64,000 bases of DNA. Origin: Luteimonas sp. YGD11-2. GTDB taxonomy: Bacteria; Pseudomonadota; Gammaproteobacteria; Xanthomonadales; Xanthomonadaceae. Numbering within the stretch: position 1 is the stretch's first letter; every line of letters begins with the position of its first letter. Positions 11,746-21,938 of this stretch are shown piece after piece. The translations under genes were made by a program, and so were the position numbers. The notes beneath the pieces were generated by a model, which saw only the letters and a list, made by a program, of their open reading frames with translations, was not told where the DNA came from and made no database searches. The stretch spans positions 1,674,001-1,738,000 of the forward strand of contig NZ_CP035376.1 in NCBI RefSeq assembly GCF_004118975.1. The letters run 5' to 3'.

Positions 11746-12270
11746 ATGAATGCTTACGGATTGAACCGACTGACGTGGGTGGTTTTCGCGGTCGCCGGCC
11801 TGGGTGCTTGCACGCAGGCCAGTACGCCTGCGCAATCCACCACCGCGCAGACAGCACAGGTCGTCCCGGGAACACCCGCCGTGACTCCAGCAGCCCTGCC
11901 ACGCATGACCGTCCATAAAACCCCGACCTGCGGATGTTGCGGTGCCTGGATCGAGCACATGAAGAAAGCGGGCTTCGCGCTGGACGTGCACGACATGGAT
12001 GACCTGGGCCCAGTGAAGGAGCGACTGGGTGTGCCCTACGCAAAGGGGTCCTGCCACACCACCGAGATCGCCGGATACGTGATCGAAGGCCATGTTCCAG
12101 CCGCCGACATCAAGCGCCTCCTTGAGGAAAGGCCGGACGCACGGGGCCTGGTCCTGCCCGGAATGCCGCTCGGGTCGCCGGGCATGGAAGTCCCGGATGG
12201 GCGCCAGCAGCCCTACACGGTCGAACTGGTCCATCACGACGGAACCACCGAACCATTCGCGCAGCACTGA
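11746..12270 (+). CDS. copG: DUF411 metal-binding protein (CopG)
   Basis: 174-residue exported protein. The N-terminus carries a lipoprotein-like signal (VVFAVAGLGAC, possible lipobox LGAC). The DUF411 domain has the hallmark TPTCGCCGAWIEHM (CxCC), SCHTTEIAGYVIEGHVPA and the closing GMPLGSPGME. CopG proteins are periplasmic Cys-rich copper proteins proposed to work in Cu(I)/Cu(II) redox handling. The gene follows the NTF2-like gene by 13 bp and precedes the Csp-like gene. Domain assignment is firm; the redox role comes from knowledge of the family. Confidence 0.9.
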   Translation: MNAYGLNRLTWVVFAVAGLGACTQASTPAQSTTAQTAQVVPGTPAVTPAALPRMTVHKTPTCGCCGAWIEHMKKAGFALDVHDMDDLGPVKERLGVPYAKGSCHTTEIAGYVIEGHVPAADIKRLLEERPDARGLVLPGMPLGSPGMEVPDGRQQPYTVELVHHDGTTEPFAQH

Positions 12271-12340
12271 GCCATCGGCGAATCAGGGGGCGGTGTAGCG
12301 GGCGCGCCGATTCTCGTCCGCGATGAAGCAGGAGATCCAC

Positions 12341-12691
12341 ATGACTCACCATTCCGAAGACCACCGGTCCCAGGCCATGAACACGTGCATCGACAACTGC
12401 ACGCAATGCCATGCGATTTGCCTGGAGACCATCAACTATTGCCTGACCAAGGGAGGTGCACACGCAGCACCGGAGCACATCGCCCTGCTGGCGACGTGTG
12501 CCGATATCTGTGCCACCAGCGCCGACGCGATGCTGCGCGGTACGAGCGTTCATAACGTCATTTGCGGTGCCTGCGCGGAGATCTGCCGCCAGTGCGCGGA
12601 TGCATGCGATGCCATGAACGACCCCGAGATGACGCGTTGCGCTGAAGCGTGTCGTCGATGCGCGGAAAGCTGCAGCGCCATGGCAGCTTGA
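12341..12691 (+). CDS. Four-helix-bundle copper storage protein (Csp-like)
   Basis: 116 residues starting at the ATG at 12,341, which has GGAG six bases upstream. An ATG 18 bases earlier lacks such a site. The protein is a run of helices lined with Cys: I count 16, in patterns such as CIDNCTQCHAIC, CADICATS, CGACAEICRQC and CAEACRRCAESC. This is the pattern of bacterial copper storage proteins, which fill the core of a four-helix bundle with Cu(I) thiolates. No signal peptide is present, so it should be cytosolic (Csp3-like) and buffer Cu(I) inside the cell. It sits in the copper operon between copG and copC. Confidence 0.9.
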   Translation: MTHHSEDHRSQAMNTCIDNCTQCHAICLETINYCLTKGGAHAAPEHIALLATCADICATSADAMLRGTSVHNVICGACAEICRQCADACDAMNDPEMTRCAEACRRCAESCSAMAA

Positions 12692-12699
12692 TGCATCGA

Positions 12700-12725
12700 G
12701 GGTCCCGCCTGCGATGGCGGGATCC
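12700..12725. terminator. Hairpin between csp and copC (possible attenuator)
   Basis: GGGTCCCGCC and GGCGGGATCC form a 10-bp stem with one mismatch around a 6-base loop, 9 bp after the csp stop. No T-run follows, so it may stabilise the upstream transcript or attenuate rather than end transcription. Confidence 0.4.
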
Positions 12726-12793
12726 TCACCTCCGATTTCACAAGGCACGGCGCCCACCAACGGGGCTTTGCATCAGTTCACAAAGAGGTCCAT

Positions 12794-13177
12794 ATGAAGT
12801 CTTCAAGCGTTTTTCGCTCTTTCGCGCTCGTACTCGCAATCGCGGCAGGGCAGTTTTCGCTGCAGGTCGCGCGCGCCCACGCGGCGTTACAGCAGTCCAC
12901 ACCGGCAGCAAATGCGGTCGTGGCCTCCCCAAGCCAGATCGATCTCGTGTTCAACGAGACGCTGATTCCGCGCGCGTCGCGTCTCAACCTGCTCATGAAG
13001 CACGGCAGTTCCACTATGCCGATCGAGAACGTCACGACCGAGATCGTCAACGACGGCAAGACCCTGCGTGCCAAGTTGCCTCGTCCGTTGGCTCCAGGTC
13101 TCTACACGGTGGAATACCGCGCTGTTGGAGGTGACAACCACCCCATGCCGGGCAGCTTCAGCTTCACGGTGCGTTGA
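12794..13177 (+). CDS. copC: CopC periplasmic copper-binding protein
   Basis: 127-residue CopC/YobA protein. The signal peptide ends ...QVARA and the mature chain begins HAALQQSTPAAN. That N-terminal His, with D and H in the C-terminal GGDNHPMPGSF, forms the known Cu(II) site. The fold is a small beta-sandwich. CopC is thought to deliver copper to CopD, which is encoded 10 bp downstream. AAAGAGG lies upstream of the ATG as ribosome site. The short Met-rich Cu(I) loop of Pseudomonas CopC is not obvious, suggesting a Cu(II)-only form. Confidence 0.93.
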   Translation: MKSSSVFRSFALVLAIAAGQFSLQVARAHAALQQSTPAANAVVASPSQIDLVFNETLIPRASRLNLLMKHGSSTMPIENVTTEIVNDGKTLRAKLPRPLAPGLYTVEYRAVGGDNHPMPGSFSFTVR

Positions 13178-13187
13178 GGAGTCGAGG

Positions 13188-14117
13188 ATGTTCGACCTGT
13201 CGGCCTACGCACTGAGATTCCTGGAATACATGGTTCTCATGGTTCTTTTCGGGGTTCCGCTGTTCGGCTGGTATGGTTTGCGGCGACCGGCACTCGCCGA
13301 CGCCCTGGCCGGATGGCCCTTCATGGGCATTCTGTTGGTGAGTGCCGCCGTCGGGCTCGTGCTCACCGGGGCCGATGTCGTATTCAAGACCGCCGGCATC
13401 ATGGGAATGCCGATTGCCGACGTTGATCGCGAATCGCTTGGCTGGTATCTGCTCGAAACGTCCGCGGGCCGCGCAGCCATGGCGAGAAGCGTGCTGCTGA
13501 TCGCCATGGCGTTCTTGCTCGGGTGGCATCGTCGTCGCGGGACGGTGGAGTCCGCCTTCCCGCTGGCGGCGACGCTGGCGGGCGGCGCACTCGCTTCGCT
13601 GGCATGGAACGGCCACGCCGCTGCTGGCGAGGGCATGGCAGGTGCGGTCCGGCTTGCCGCGGGTCTCGTCCACCTTCTCGCAGCAGGCGGCTGGGTCGCA
13701 GCGGTCTTGATGTTCTTGGGGATGCTCCTGCAAGGCAAGGAAGCCTCCCGCAACGACCGCCTGCGATCCACGCATGATTTTCTACATGGCTTTTCGACGC
13801 TGGGCACGATTTTCGTAGCTGCGCTCATCGTGTCCGGTATCGCGCACTACGGTGATCTCACCGCTTGGTCCTTGCCGACGCTGGTGCAAAGCACCTACGG
13901 AAACCTGTTGCTGGTCAAGCTCGCTCTATTCGGCGGAATGCTCGGACTGGGAGCGCTGCACCGTTGGGCGCTGGTGCCACGCCTGGGACGGGCGTTGACC
14001 AGCGGAAACCCTGCGCAGGAAGTGCGCGCCCTGCGGCAGAGTCTGGCGGCGGAGGCCATATTGGCCACGTCGATCGTGGGCGTTGTTTCCGTGCTTGGGA
14101 CCCTCAGTCCCATGTAG
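13188..14117 (+). CDS. copD: CopD inner-membrane copper homeostasis protein
   Basis: 309-residue polytopic membrane protein with about eight hydrophobic helices (for example [35 protein letters not shown]). The start at 13,188 follows GAGTCGAGG and leads straight into [14 protein letters not shown]; longer upstream frames overlap copC. Conserved His residues lie in or near membrane segments ([33 protein letters not shown]). CopD is believed to carry copper across the inner membrane together with CopC. The two genes are adjacent and probably cotranscribed. Confidence 0.92.
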   Translation: MFDLSAYALRFLEYMVLMVLFGVPLFGWYGLRRPALADALAGWPFMGILLVSAAVGLVLTGADVVFKTAGIMGMPIADVDRESLGWYLLETSAGRAAMARSVLLIAMAFLLGWHRRRGTVESAFPLAATLAGGALASLAWNGHAAAGEGMAGAVRLAAGLVHLLAAGGWVAAVLMFLGMLLQGKEASRNDRLRSTHDFLHGFSTLGTIFVAALIVSGIAHYGDLTAWSLPTLVQSTYGNLLLVKLALFGGMLGLGALHRWALVPRLGRALTSGNPAQEVRALRQSLAAEAILATSIVGVVSVLGTLSPM

Positions 14118-14221
14118 CGCTGCAACCGTTGTGCATCACTGATTATCCAAGCGCTCCGCAGCTACCAGTACTCATTGTCTCGGAGCAGGTGTTCTTTTCA
14201 TCAACCATTGAGAGGGCTCTT

Positions 14222-14455
14222 ATGGGAAGTTTCAGTATCTGGCACTGGCTGATCGTGCTTGCAGTCGTGGTGCTCGTGTTTGGTACCAAGCGGCTGAAGC
14301 ACGCCGGGCACGACATTGGCCAAGCGATCAAGGGCTTCAAGCAGGGTGTCAGCGACGATCAAGTGACGCCGCCAGCCCAGTTGAGTATCGACGCACGAAA
14401 CGCTGGCAGCCATGACGCCGAGCGCAGCCACCACGACGAAAGTGTCCCGCGCTGA
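14222..14455 (+). CDS. tatA: TatA/TatE-type twin-arginine translocase subunit
   Basis: 77 residues beginning [20 protein letters not shown], a single N-terminal membrane helix. It is followed by [22 protein letters not shown], the amphipathic helix and hinge that define TatA. The tail is hydrophilic and His-rich ([14 protein letters not shown]). TatA oligomers form the pore of the Tat pathway, which exports folded proteins such as the multicopper oxidase encoded 6 kb upstream. No tatC is visible in the window, so this copy would have to work with the housekeeping TatC. A duplicated tatA inside a copper locus is unusual. Confidence 0.92.
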   Translation: MGSFSIWHWLIVLAVVVLVFGTKRLKHAGHDIGQAIKGFKQGVSDDQVTPPAQLSIDARNAGSHDAERSHHDESVPR

Positions 14456-14488
14456 GCACGCGACTCCGGTCCGAGCCCGACTCAAGGC

Positions 14489-14809
14489 ATGTTCGACATT
14501 GGCTTTTCCGAGCTGTTCGTCATCGCGGTGGTCGCTCTGGTGGTGCTGGGCCCCAAGCGCCTGCCGAACGCTGCAAGGTTCGCCGGCCTGTGGGTCCGGC
14601 GCGCGCGCGCGCAATGGCATTCGGTGAAGTCCGAGCTGGAGCGCGAACTGGGCGAAGAGGAGCTCCGGCGCAGCCTGAGTCAGGCGCGCGAGGAACGCAG
14701 CGGCCTGGCCGCGCGGGTAGCACGTGCCGAGCTGTCGGCCGCCTCAGTCCTTGACCTTGCCATCGTGGCAATCTTTAAGCTTGGTACCACGTCCTCGCTG
14801 AAGAGCTAG
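14489..14809 (+). CDS. tatB: TatB-type translocase subunit, short, C-terminus altered
   Basis: 106 residues starting [26 protein letters not shown], the classic TatB N-terminus with its membrane helix and Glu. It is followed by the amphipathic [25 protein letters not shown] and a charged coil. TatB binds the twin-arginine signal together with TatC. Xanthomonad TatB proteins are commonly longer. Here the last 20 or so residues ([19 protein letters not shown]) are encoded by DNA that is also the copF promoter/operator. That suggests the 3' end was replaced when the two modules were joined. The functional N-terminal part is intact. Confidence 0.88.
   Translation: MFDIGFSELFVIAVVALVVLGPKRLPNAARFAGLWVRRARAQWHSVKSELERELGEEELRRSLSQAREERSGLAARVARAELSAASVLDLAIVAIFKLGTTSSLKS
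14751..14781 (+). promoter_or_regulatory. CueR-type promoter/operator for copF, inside tatB
   Basis: TTGACC (-35, 14,751-14,756) and TAAGCT (-10, 14,776-14,781) are 19 bp apart, the long spacer typical of MerR-family promoters. The spacer holds a perfect dyad, TTGCCA-TCG-TGGCAA. The copF ATG lies 33 bp past the -10, and cueR follows copF. Confidence 0.85.
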
Positions 14810-14813
14810 TTCC

Positions 14814-17387
<2,574 letters not shown>

Positions 17388-17492
17388 TCCCAAGACACGG
17401 TGCCGCCTGACTGAACACCAAGACAGGATCGATGTGGCGGACGCCGGCCTAGCGTGTCGAACCAAGCATCCTTGGGTGACCAGGAAAAGAGA

Positions 17493-17975
17493 ATGATGAA
17501 TAACGGTGAAGCAGCCAAGTTTTCAGGCGTGTCGGCGAAGATGATCCGCTACTACGAACAGATCGGCTTGATCCCCAAAGCTGCGCGCTCTGAGGCCGGC
17601 TACCGACACTACAGCACGCCTGACGCTTATAGCCTTCGCTTTATCCGTCGCGCACGAGACCTTGGCTTCTCTGTCGAACAGATCGCAGAACTGCTGGTCT
17701 TGTGGCGCGACCGTGACCGCGCAAGCGCCGACGTCAAGGCGATGGCGCTTTCCCATGCCGCCGGACTGAAGACGAGAATCGCCGAGCTGCAGGCGATGGT
17801 GCAAACGCTCGAGCATCTGGCCGACCACTGCCACGGGGATGACCGACCGGAATGCCCGATCCTTGCGGATCTGGCCGAGCCAACAGCGGCGGAGTCGCGT
17901 TCGCAGGGTCCACATAGGACGCCTCGGTTTGGGGCCGACACGCCCGCCTCCTCGCGTAACCGCGGCGTCAGATGA
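17493..17975 (+). CDS. cueR: CueR-like Cu(I)-responsive MerR-family regulator
   Basis: 160-residue MerR-family activator. The N-terminal winged helix (NNGEAAKFSGVSAKMIRYYE) recognises the dyad, and a long coiled coil dimerises it. The metal-binding loop reads CHGDDRPEC, with Cys-x7-Cys spacing as in CueR, the feature that selects monovalent Cu/Ag/Au. I begin at 17,493 because the earlier in-frame ATG lacks a good ribosome site and adds residues outside the fold. The C-terminal tail after the loop is longer than in E. coli CueR. Likely targets are the 19-bp-spacer promoters at 14,751 (copF) and 18,067 (copZ). Confidence 0.92.
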   Translation: MMNNGEAAKFSGVSAKMIRYYEQIGLIPKAARSEAGYRHYSTPDAYSLRFIRRARDLGFSVEQIAELLVLWRDRDRASADVKAMALSHAAGLKTRIAELQAMVQTLEHLADHCHGDDRPECPILADLAEPTAAESRSQGPHRTPRFGADTPASSRNRGVR

Positions 17976-18066
17976 CTCATTCGTGGTCGGACGTGCATTC
18001 GCAAGAGTTCTCGGCGCCGTTGTCGGCCAGCCGTGAGCAGCTTGCAAACATTCTGCTGATAGCCGA

Positions 18067-18097
18067 TTGACCTTGCCACGCTGTCAAACCCCATATT
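18067..18097 (+). promoter_or_regulatory. CueR-type promoter for copZ (degenerate dyad)
   Basis: TTGACC (18,067-18,072) and CATATT (18,092-18,097) are separated by 19 bp. The spacer begins TTGCCA-CGC-TGTCAA, the same left half as the copF operator with one change in the right arm. copZ starts 33 bp past the -10. Confidence 0.72.
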
Positions 18098-18129
18098 GAT
18101 CCGACACCACAGTCGATCAGGAGATCAAG

Positions 18130-18330
18130 ATGCTTCGTTTCCACATTCCAAACATGACATGCGGCGGCTGCGCCAAGTCCGTCAAGAAGGCACTGCTCAG
18201 TGTGGACCCCCAAGCCCGCATCGAAACCGACCCACCGACGCGTCAGGTGAGGGTCGATAGCGACATGGACGGGGGCGCGTTCCTCTCAGCGCTCAGTGAG
18301 GCTGGGTACCCGGACGAGCGATCAGCCTGA
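18130..18330 (+). CDS. copZ: CopZ-like copper chaperone (HMA domain)
   Basis: 66-residue single heavy-metal-associated domain. The binding loop is NMTCGGCAKSVKKAL (CxxC) and the predicted fold is the usual ferredoxin-like beta-alpha-beta. Such cytosolic chaperones carry Cu(I) to P1B ATPases and to CueR. AGGAG (18,119-18,123) serves as ribosome site. It has its own CueR-type promoter and lies just downstream of cueR. Decayed ATPase sequence follows it directly, so this gene may once have been paired with another ATPase. Confidence 0.9.
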   Translation: MLRFHIPNMTCGGCAKSVKKALLSVDPQARIETDPPTRQVRVDSDMDGGAFLSALSEAGYPDERSA

Positions 18331-18465
18331 AGCTGGTTCCGGCCGCCGCCGGCGCGCTCTACTCGCGCTCGGGGATCCCGCTGAGCCCGATGGTTGCGGC
18401 GCTCGCCATGAGACTGAGCTAGGTGTCGGTTGTGGCCCGCGCGCTTCGCCTGGCCGGGTCGGCTC
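18327..18465 (+). pseudogene. C-terminal remnant of a P1B-type ATPase
   Basis: Translating from 18,327 gives LVPAAAGALYSRSG and then LSPMVAALAMRLS, a TAG stop at 18,420, and VSVVARALRLAG in the same frame. Together this is the conserved last-helix pair of Cu-ATPases (compare [19 protein letters not shown] in the ATPase at 46.4 kb). The rest of the gene is gone. It overlaps the copZ stop by a few bases. This is a scar of recombination or deletion at the boundary between the cop and cus loci. Confidence 0.8.
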
Positions 18466-18572
18466 CGGTTTCGGCGACACCGAAAGCGGCCATGCCGGTC
18501 CAGTCACCCGATCTGCCCGGGGGATTGATCTGGATCAGTTGCATCTGACCGAGCAAAAGGTAACCTCAAGCC

Positions 18573-18995
18573 ATGATCCGCCGTCGTCACCGTAGCTGGT
18601 TCCAGCGCACCGCCCTCCTCGCGATGGCGGCATTGCTCTGGTCTCAGCTCGCGCTGGCCAGCCATGGCGGCTGCCTGGATCTTCCGGGCACACCCGCCGC
18701 CGCAGTCGCGGCCGGCGCGGATACCCCCCACGACCACGGCCACGGCTGCGACGCGGAGCTTCCCTCGGCGGACAGGGCGGTGTGTGCCGCGCACTGCAGC
18801 GAGGGGGGTATTTCGGCCGACAGTGGGCGCATCCCACCGGTCCCGCCGCTGTTTGTCGGAGCGTGGGTCTCCTGGTTCGTCGTGGCCGAGGTCGCCGATG
18901 CCGGCCCAGGGGTCACGCCCAGCTGGGTGGAATCGCCCCCCAGGCCCGCCTGGCACCGCCCCACCGCCCATCCCGCGGCTCTCCTGCTGATCTGA
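18573..18995 (+). CDS. Small exported Cys/His-containing protein upstream of cusCBA
   Basis: 140 residues with a signal peptide (TALLAMAALLWSQLALASHG) followed by a His/Cys-rich patch (DTPHDHGHGCDAE, CAAHCSEGG) and a Pro-rich C-terminus ending RPTAHPAALLLI. It belongs to the loosely defined group of small secreted proteins that head metal-efflux operons, like the CzcI-like protein at 4.4 kb. It lies 129 bp before cusC on the same strand. No catalytic motif is visible. A metal-binding or regulatory role is inferred from composition and place. Confidence 0.65.
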   Translation: MIRRRHRSWFQRTALLAMAALLWSQLALASHGGCLDLPGTPAAAVAAGADTPHDHGHGCDAELPSADRAVCAAHCSEGGISADSGRIPPVPPLFVGAWVSWFVVAEVADAGPGVTPSWVESPPRPAWHRPTAHPAALLLI

Positions 18996-19124
18996 TGCCC
19001 GAACGCTGACCCGCCCGCACAACTGTGCGGCGCGGTCCTGTGCGTTCGCGCCGTGGCTGCGTCACGGCATGTGTTCCTGCCCTCGTCCGAGCGACCTGCG
19101 TCGCGTCGGCCCAAGGACACTGAT

Positions 19125-20447
19125 ATGGCATCCCTGTTCGACCCGATGCAGGCCAGGCGCCTGCACCCTTACCCGCTGTTCCGCCGTCGGCCACTGCTCC
19201 GGCACCTGCTTGCCTGCGTGTTCGCCGGCGGCTTGTGGACGCTGGCGCTGCCCGCGACCGCCACCGAACCCATCCCGGGGCACAGCCTCGAGTCGATCCG
19301 CACCTGGGTTCTGGAACACAACCCCGAGCTGCGGGCCATGGACTTCGAAACCCAGGCCGCCGAAGCGAGGATCCTTCCCGCAGGTGCCCTGCCCGATCCG
19401 ATGGCCTCGGTTGGATTCCGCGGCCTCGATCCGGACAAGCCCTGGCGCACCGCCGGTGCCGAGCGCGAGGTGAACTACGCGCTGCGCCAGCGCTTCCCGC
19501 TCTGGGGCAAGCGCGGCCTGGCGCGGACCTCGGCCAGCCAGGATGCGATCGCGGCCGGACTCGACCGCATCGCCACGGCGCGCGACCTGCTGTCCGATGC
19601 CGAGGCGGCCTACGCACGCTACTGGCACGCCGACCAGGCCGTGGCCGTGCTCGATCGCCGCATCGCCCTGCTCCGCCAGGTCGAAGAAATGGCCGGCGTG
19701 CGCTACGCGCTGGGCCGCGCCGCGCAGCAGGATGCCATCCGCGCCCAGGTCGAGCAGACCAGCCTGCAGCGCGAGCGGATCGAACGCCTCGCGACCAAGC
19801 AGGAGGCGGCCGCCACCTTGAACGCGGTGCTGGGGCGCCGGTCCGATGCACCGCTGGCGACTCCCGGCGAGGCGCCGCGCCTCGCCGTCCACAGCGCCTC
19901 GCTTGCCGAGGCACTGGATGACGCCGATGCGCATCCCGCGGTGCGCTCGCAGCAGGCCCGCGCCGAGGCCGCGCGCACGAACGTGGTACTGCAGCGTCGC
20001 AACCGCTTTCCCGACATCACCGTGGGCGTGGGTGCGATGCAGTACGGCAACGGCATCGAAAGCACCGAGCTGATGCTCGAGGTCGAGATCCCGTTCCAGC
20101 AGCGCGCCCGCCGCGAACGCGAGCGCGAATCGCGCCTGCTCGAAGACGCGGCGCTGGCCCGCCGGGACGCCACGTTGCGGGCCGTCGAGGAAAGCGGCGC
20201 CTCCGCCTGGTCGCAGTGGACCAGCGCACGCGAGCGCCGCGCGCTGATCGAGAACACGCTGCTGCCGCAGGCCGACGCCACCTGGCAGTCCGCGCTGGCC
20301 AGCTACCAGGTCGGCGAAGTCGACTTCGGGACGCTGCTGGAAGCACTCAATGAATGGCAGGGCGCCGACCTCGCACGGGTCGATGCACTGCGTGACGAAC
20401 TGTTGGGCGCCGCCGCCGTGCGCGCCATCGAAGGAGAGATCCGATGA
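19125..20447 (+). CDS. cusC: CusC-type outer-membrane channel (TolC family)
   Basis: 440-residue outer-membrane efflux channel. The start at 19,125 is preceded by AAGGAC; a longer upstream frame is not needed. The N-terminus has a basic stretch, then LLACVFAGGLWTLALPATATE as signal peptide. The body has TolC helical repeats (SLESIRTWVLEHNPELRAM, FRGLDPDKPWRT). It overlaps cusB by 4 bases (ATGA). Together with cusB and cusA it forms a complete three-part system in the order C-B-A. Confidence 0.9.
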   Translation: MASLFDPMQARRLHPYPLFRRRPLLRHLLACVFAGGLWTLALPATATEPIPGHSLESIRTWVLEHNPELRAMDFETQAAEARILPAGALPDPMASVGFRGLDPDKPWRTAGAEREVNYALRQRFPLWGKRGLARTSASQDAIAAGLDRIATARDLLSDAEAAYARYWHADQAVAVLDRRIALLRQVEEMAGVRYALGRAAQQDAIRAQVEQTSLQRERIERLATKQEAAATLNAVLGRRSDAPLATPGEAPRLAVHSASLAEALDDADAHPAVRSQQARAEAARTNVVLQRRNRFPDITVGVGAMQYGNGIESTELMLEVEIPFQQRARRERERESRLLEDAALARRDATLRAVEESGASAWSQWTSARERRALIENTLLPQADATWQSALASYQVGEVDFGTLLEALNEWQGADLARVDALRDELLGAAAVRAIEGEIR

Positions 20448-21937
20448 CCCGTGTCCAGACCCTGTCGCTCGCCATCGGCGTCGCACTCGCCGCACTCGCC
20501 GTCGGCTGGATGGCGGGCCGCGCCACGACCGATTCGCCCACCGCAGCCACGTCCGCCGAGGCAGCGGCCGCGGAACGCAAGGTGCTCTATTACCGCAATC
20601 CGATGGGCCTGGCGGACACGTCGCCGGTGCCGAAGAAGGATTCGATGGGCATGGACTACGTCCCGGTCTATGCCGACGACGCCCCGCCGGCGGCGCCGGG
20701 TACGGTGGTGCTGCCCCCGGACAAGGTGCAGGCGCTGGGCGTGCGCACCGAGGCGGTCAAGCGAGGAGCCATGTCCGCCACCGTGCGCACCAGCGGCACG
20801 GTCGAGGTCGACGAGACCCGGCAGTACGCGATCGCGCCCCGCTTTGAAGGCTGGGTGGAGCGGCTGTACGCGAACCAAACCGGCATGCGCGTCCGCGCCG
20901 GGCAGCCGCTGCTCTCCGTCTACAGCCCACAGTTGGCGGCGGCGCAGCAGGAATACCGGCTGGCCGACGAGACCGCCCGCAGGTTGGCCGGGTCCGATCC
21001 CGCGAGCGCGGCATCGATGACCCGCCTGCGCGATGCCGCACGCACCCGCCTGCGCAACTGGGAAATCAGCGACGCGCAACTCGGCAAGACGGGGCTGGTG
21101 CTCACCGCGCCCGCGGACGGGGTCGTGATCGAGAAGCCGGTGGTCCAGGGCGCACGCTTCGAGCCCGGCGAAACCATCCTGCGCCTGGCGGACCTGTCGA
21201 CGGTGTGGGTGATCGCGAAGGTCCCGGCGGCGCAGGCCGCGGGCATCCAGCCCGGCCAGCCCGCACGCTTTGAAACCGTGGCCCTGCCGGGCCAGGTGGC
21301 CGAGGGCGCGGTCACCTTCGTGCAGCCCGTCATCGATGCGATGACGCGCACCGTGGATGTGCGCATCGCCCTGCCCAACCCCGACGGCGACCTCCGGCCG
21401 GGGCTCTACGGGACGGTGGTGCTGGAGGAGCCGGGTGCTGGACCGGTCCTGACCGTTCCGCGCTCGGCCGTGCTCGACAGCGGCACGCGCCAGGTGGTGC
21501 TGGTCGAGACCGGCCCCGGCCGGTTCGCACCGCGCGACGTCACCCTGGGTCGCCGTGGCGGCGATCGCATCGAAGTGCTCGACGGCATCGCCGAAGGCGA
21601 ACAGGTCGTGGTCTCCGCCAACTTCCTGATCGACGCCGAAAGCAACCTGCAGTCGGCACTCCAGGGGCTTGAGGGTCATGCAGGACACGGCGCGCCTTCG
21701 GGCACCACTGAGGATCCACACGCCGGGCACGGTGAGGACGCCGTCGATCCGCACGCAGGTCATGTTGACGAGGTCGCTGATCCCCACGCAGGCCATGCCA
21801 TACCGGCGACATCGGGAGATCCACCGGCTGCCGCCAGCGATCCTGGCGCGTCCGACGGCCATGACAGCCATGGCGACCATGGAACGATGAACGACCACGG
21901 CACACCTGCTCCCGCCACCAGCCACGAGGGGCACTGA
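20444..21937 (+). CDS. cusB: CusB-type RND adaptor with heavy-metal-binding domain
   Basis: 497-residue membrane-fusion protein anchored by an N-terminal helix (LSLAIGVALAALAVGWMAG). Residues about 45-80 form a heavy-metal-binding domain (VLYYRNPMGLADTSPVPKKD, then SMGMDYVPVY), the Met-rich site by which CusB takes Cu(I)/Ag(I) from the periplasm. Barrel, lipoyl and hairpin domains follow. The C-terminus is a long Asp/His-rich tail with three DPHAGH motifs and a closing TSHEGH, probably an extra copper sponge. The 1-base gap to cusA supports coupled translation. Confidence 0.94.
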   Translation: MTRVQTLSLAIGVALAALAVGWMAGRATTDSPTAATSAEAAAAERKVLYYRNPMGLADTSPVPKKDSMGMDYVPVYADDAPPAAPGTVVLPPDKVQALGVRTEAVKRGAMSATVRTSGTVEVDETRQYAIAPRFEGWVERLYANQTGMRVRAGQPLLSVYSPQLAAAQQEYRLADETARRLAGSDPASAASMTRLRDAARTRLRNWEISDAQLGKTGLVLTAPADGVVIEKPVVQGARFEPGETILRLADLSTVWVIAKVPAAQAAGIQPGQPARFETVALPGQVAEGAVTFVQPVIDAMTRTVDVRIALPNPDGDLRPGLYGTVVLEEPGAGPVLTVPRSAVLDSGTRQVVLVETGPGRFAPRDVTLGRRGGDRIEVLDGIAEGEQVVVSANFLIDAESNLQSALQGLEGHAGHGAPSGTTEDPHAGHGEDAVDPHAGHVDEVADPHAGHAIPATSGDPPAAASDPGASDGHDSHGDHGTMNDHGTPAPATSHEGH

Positions 21938-21938
21938 C

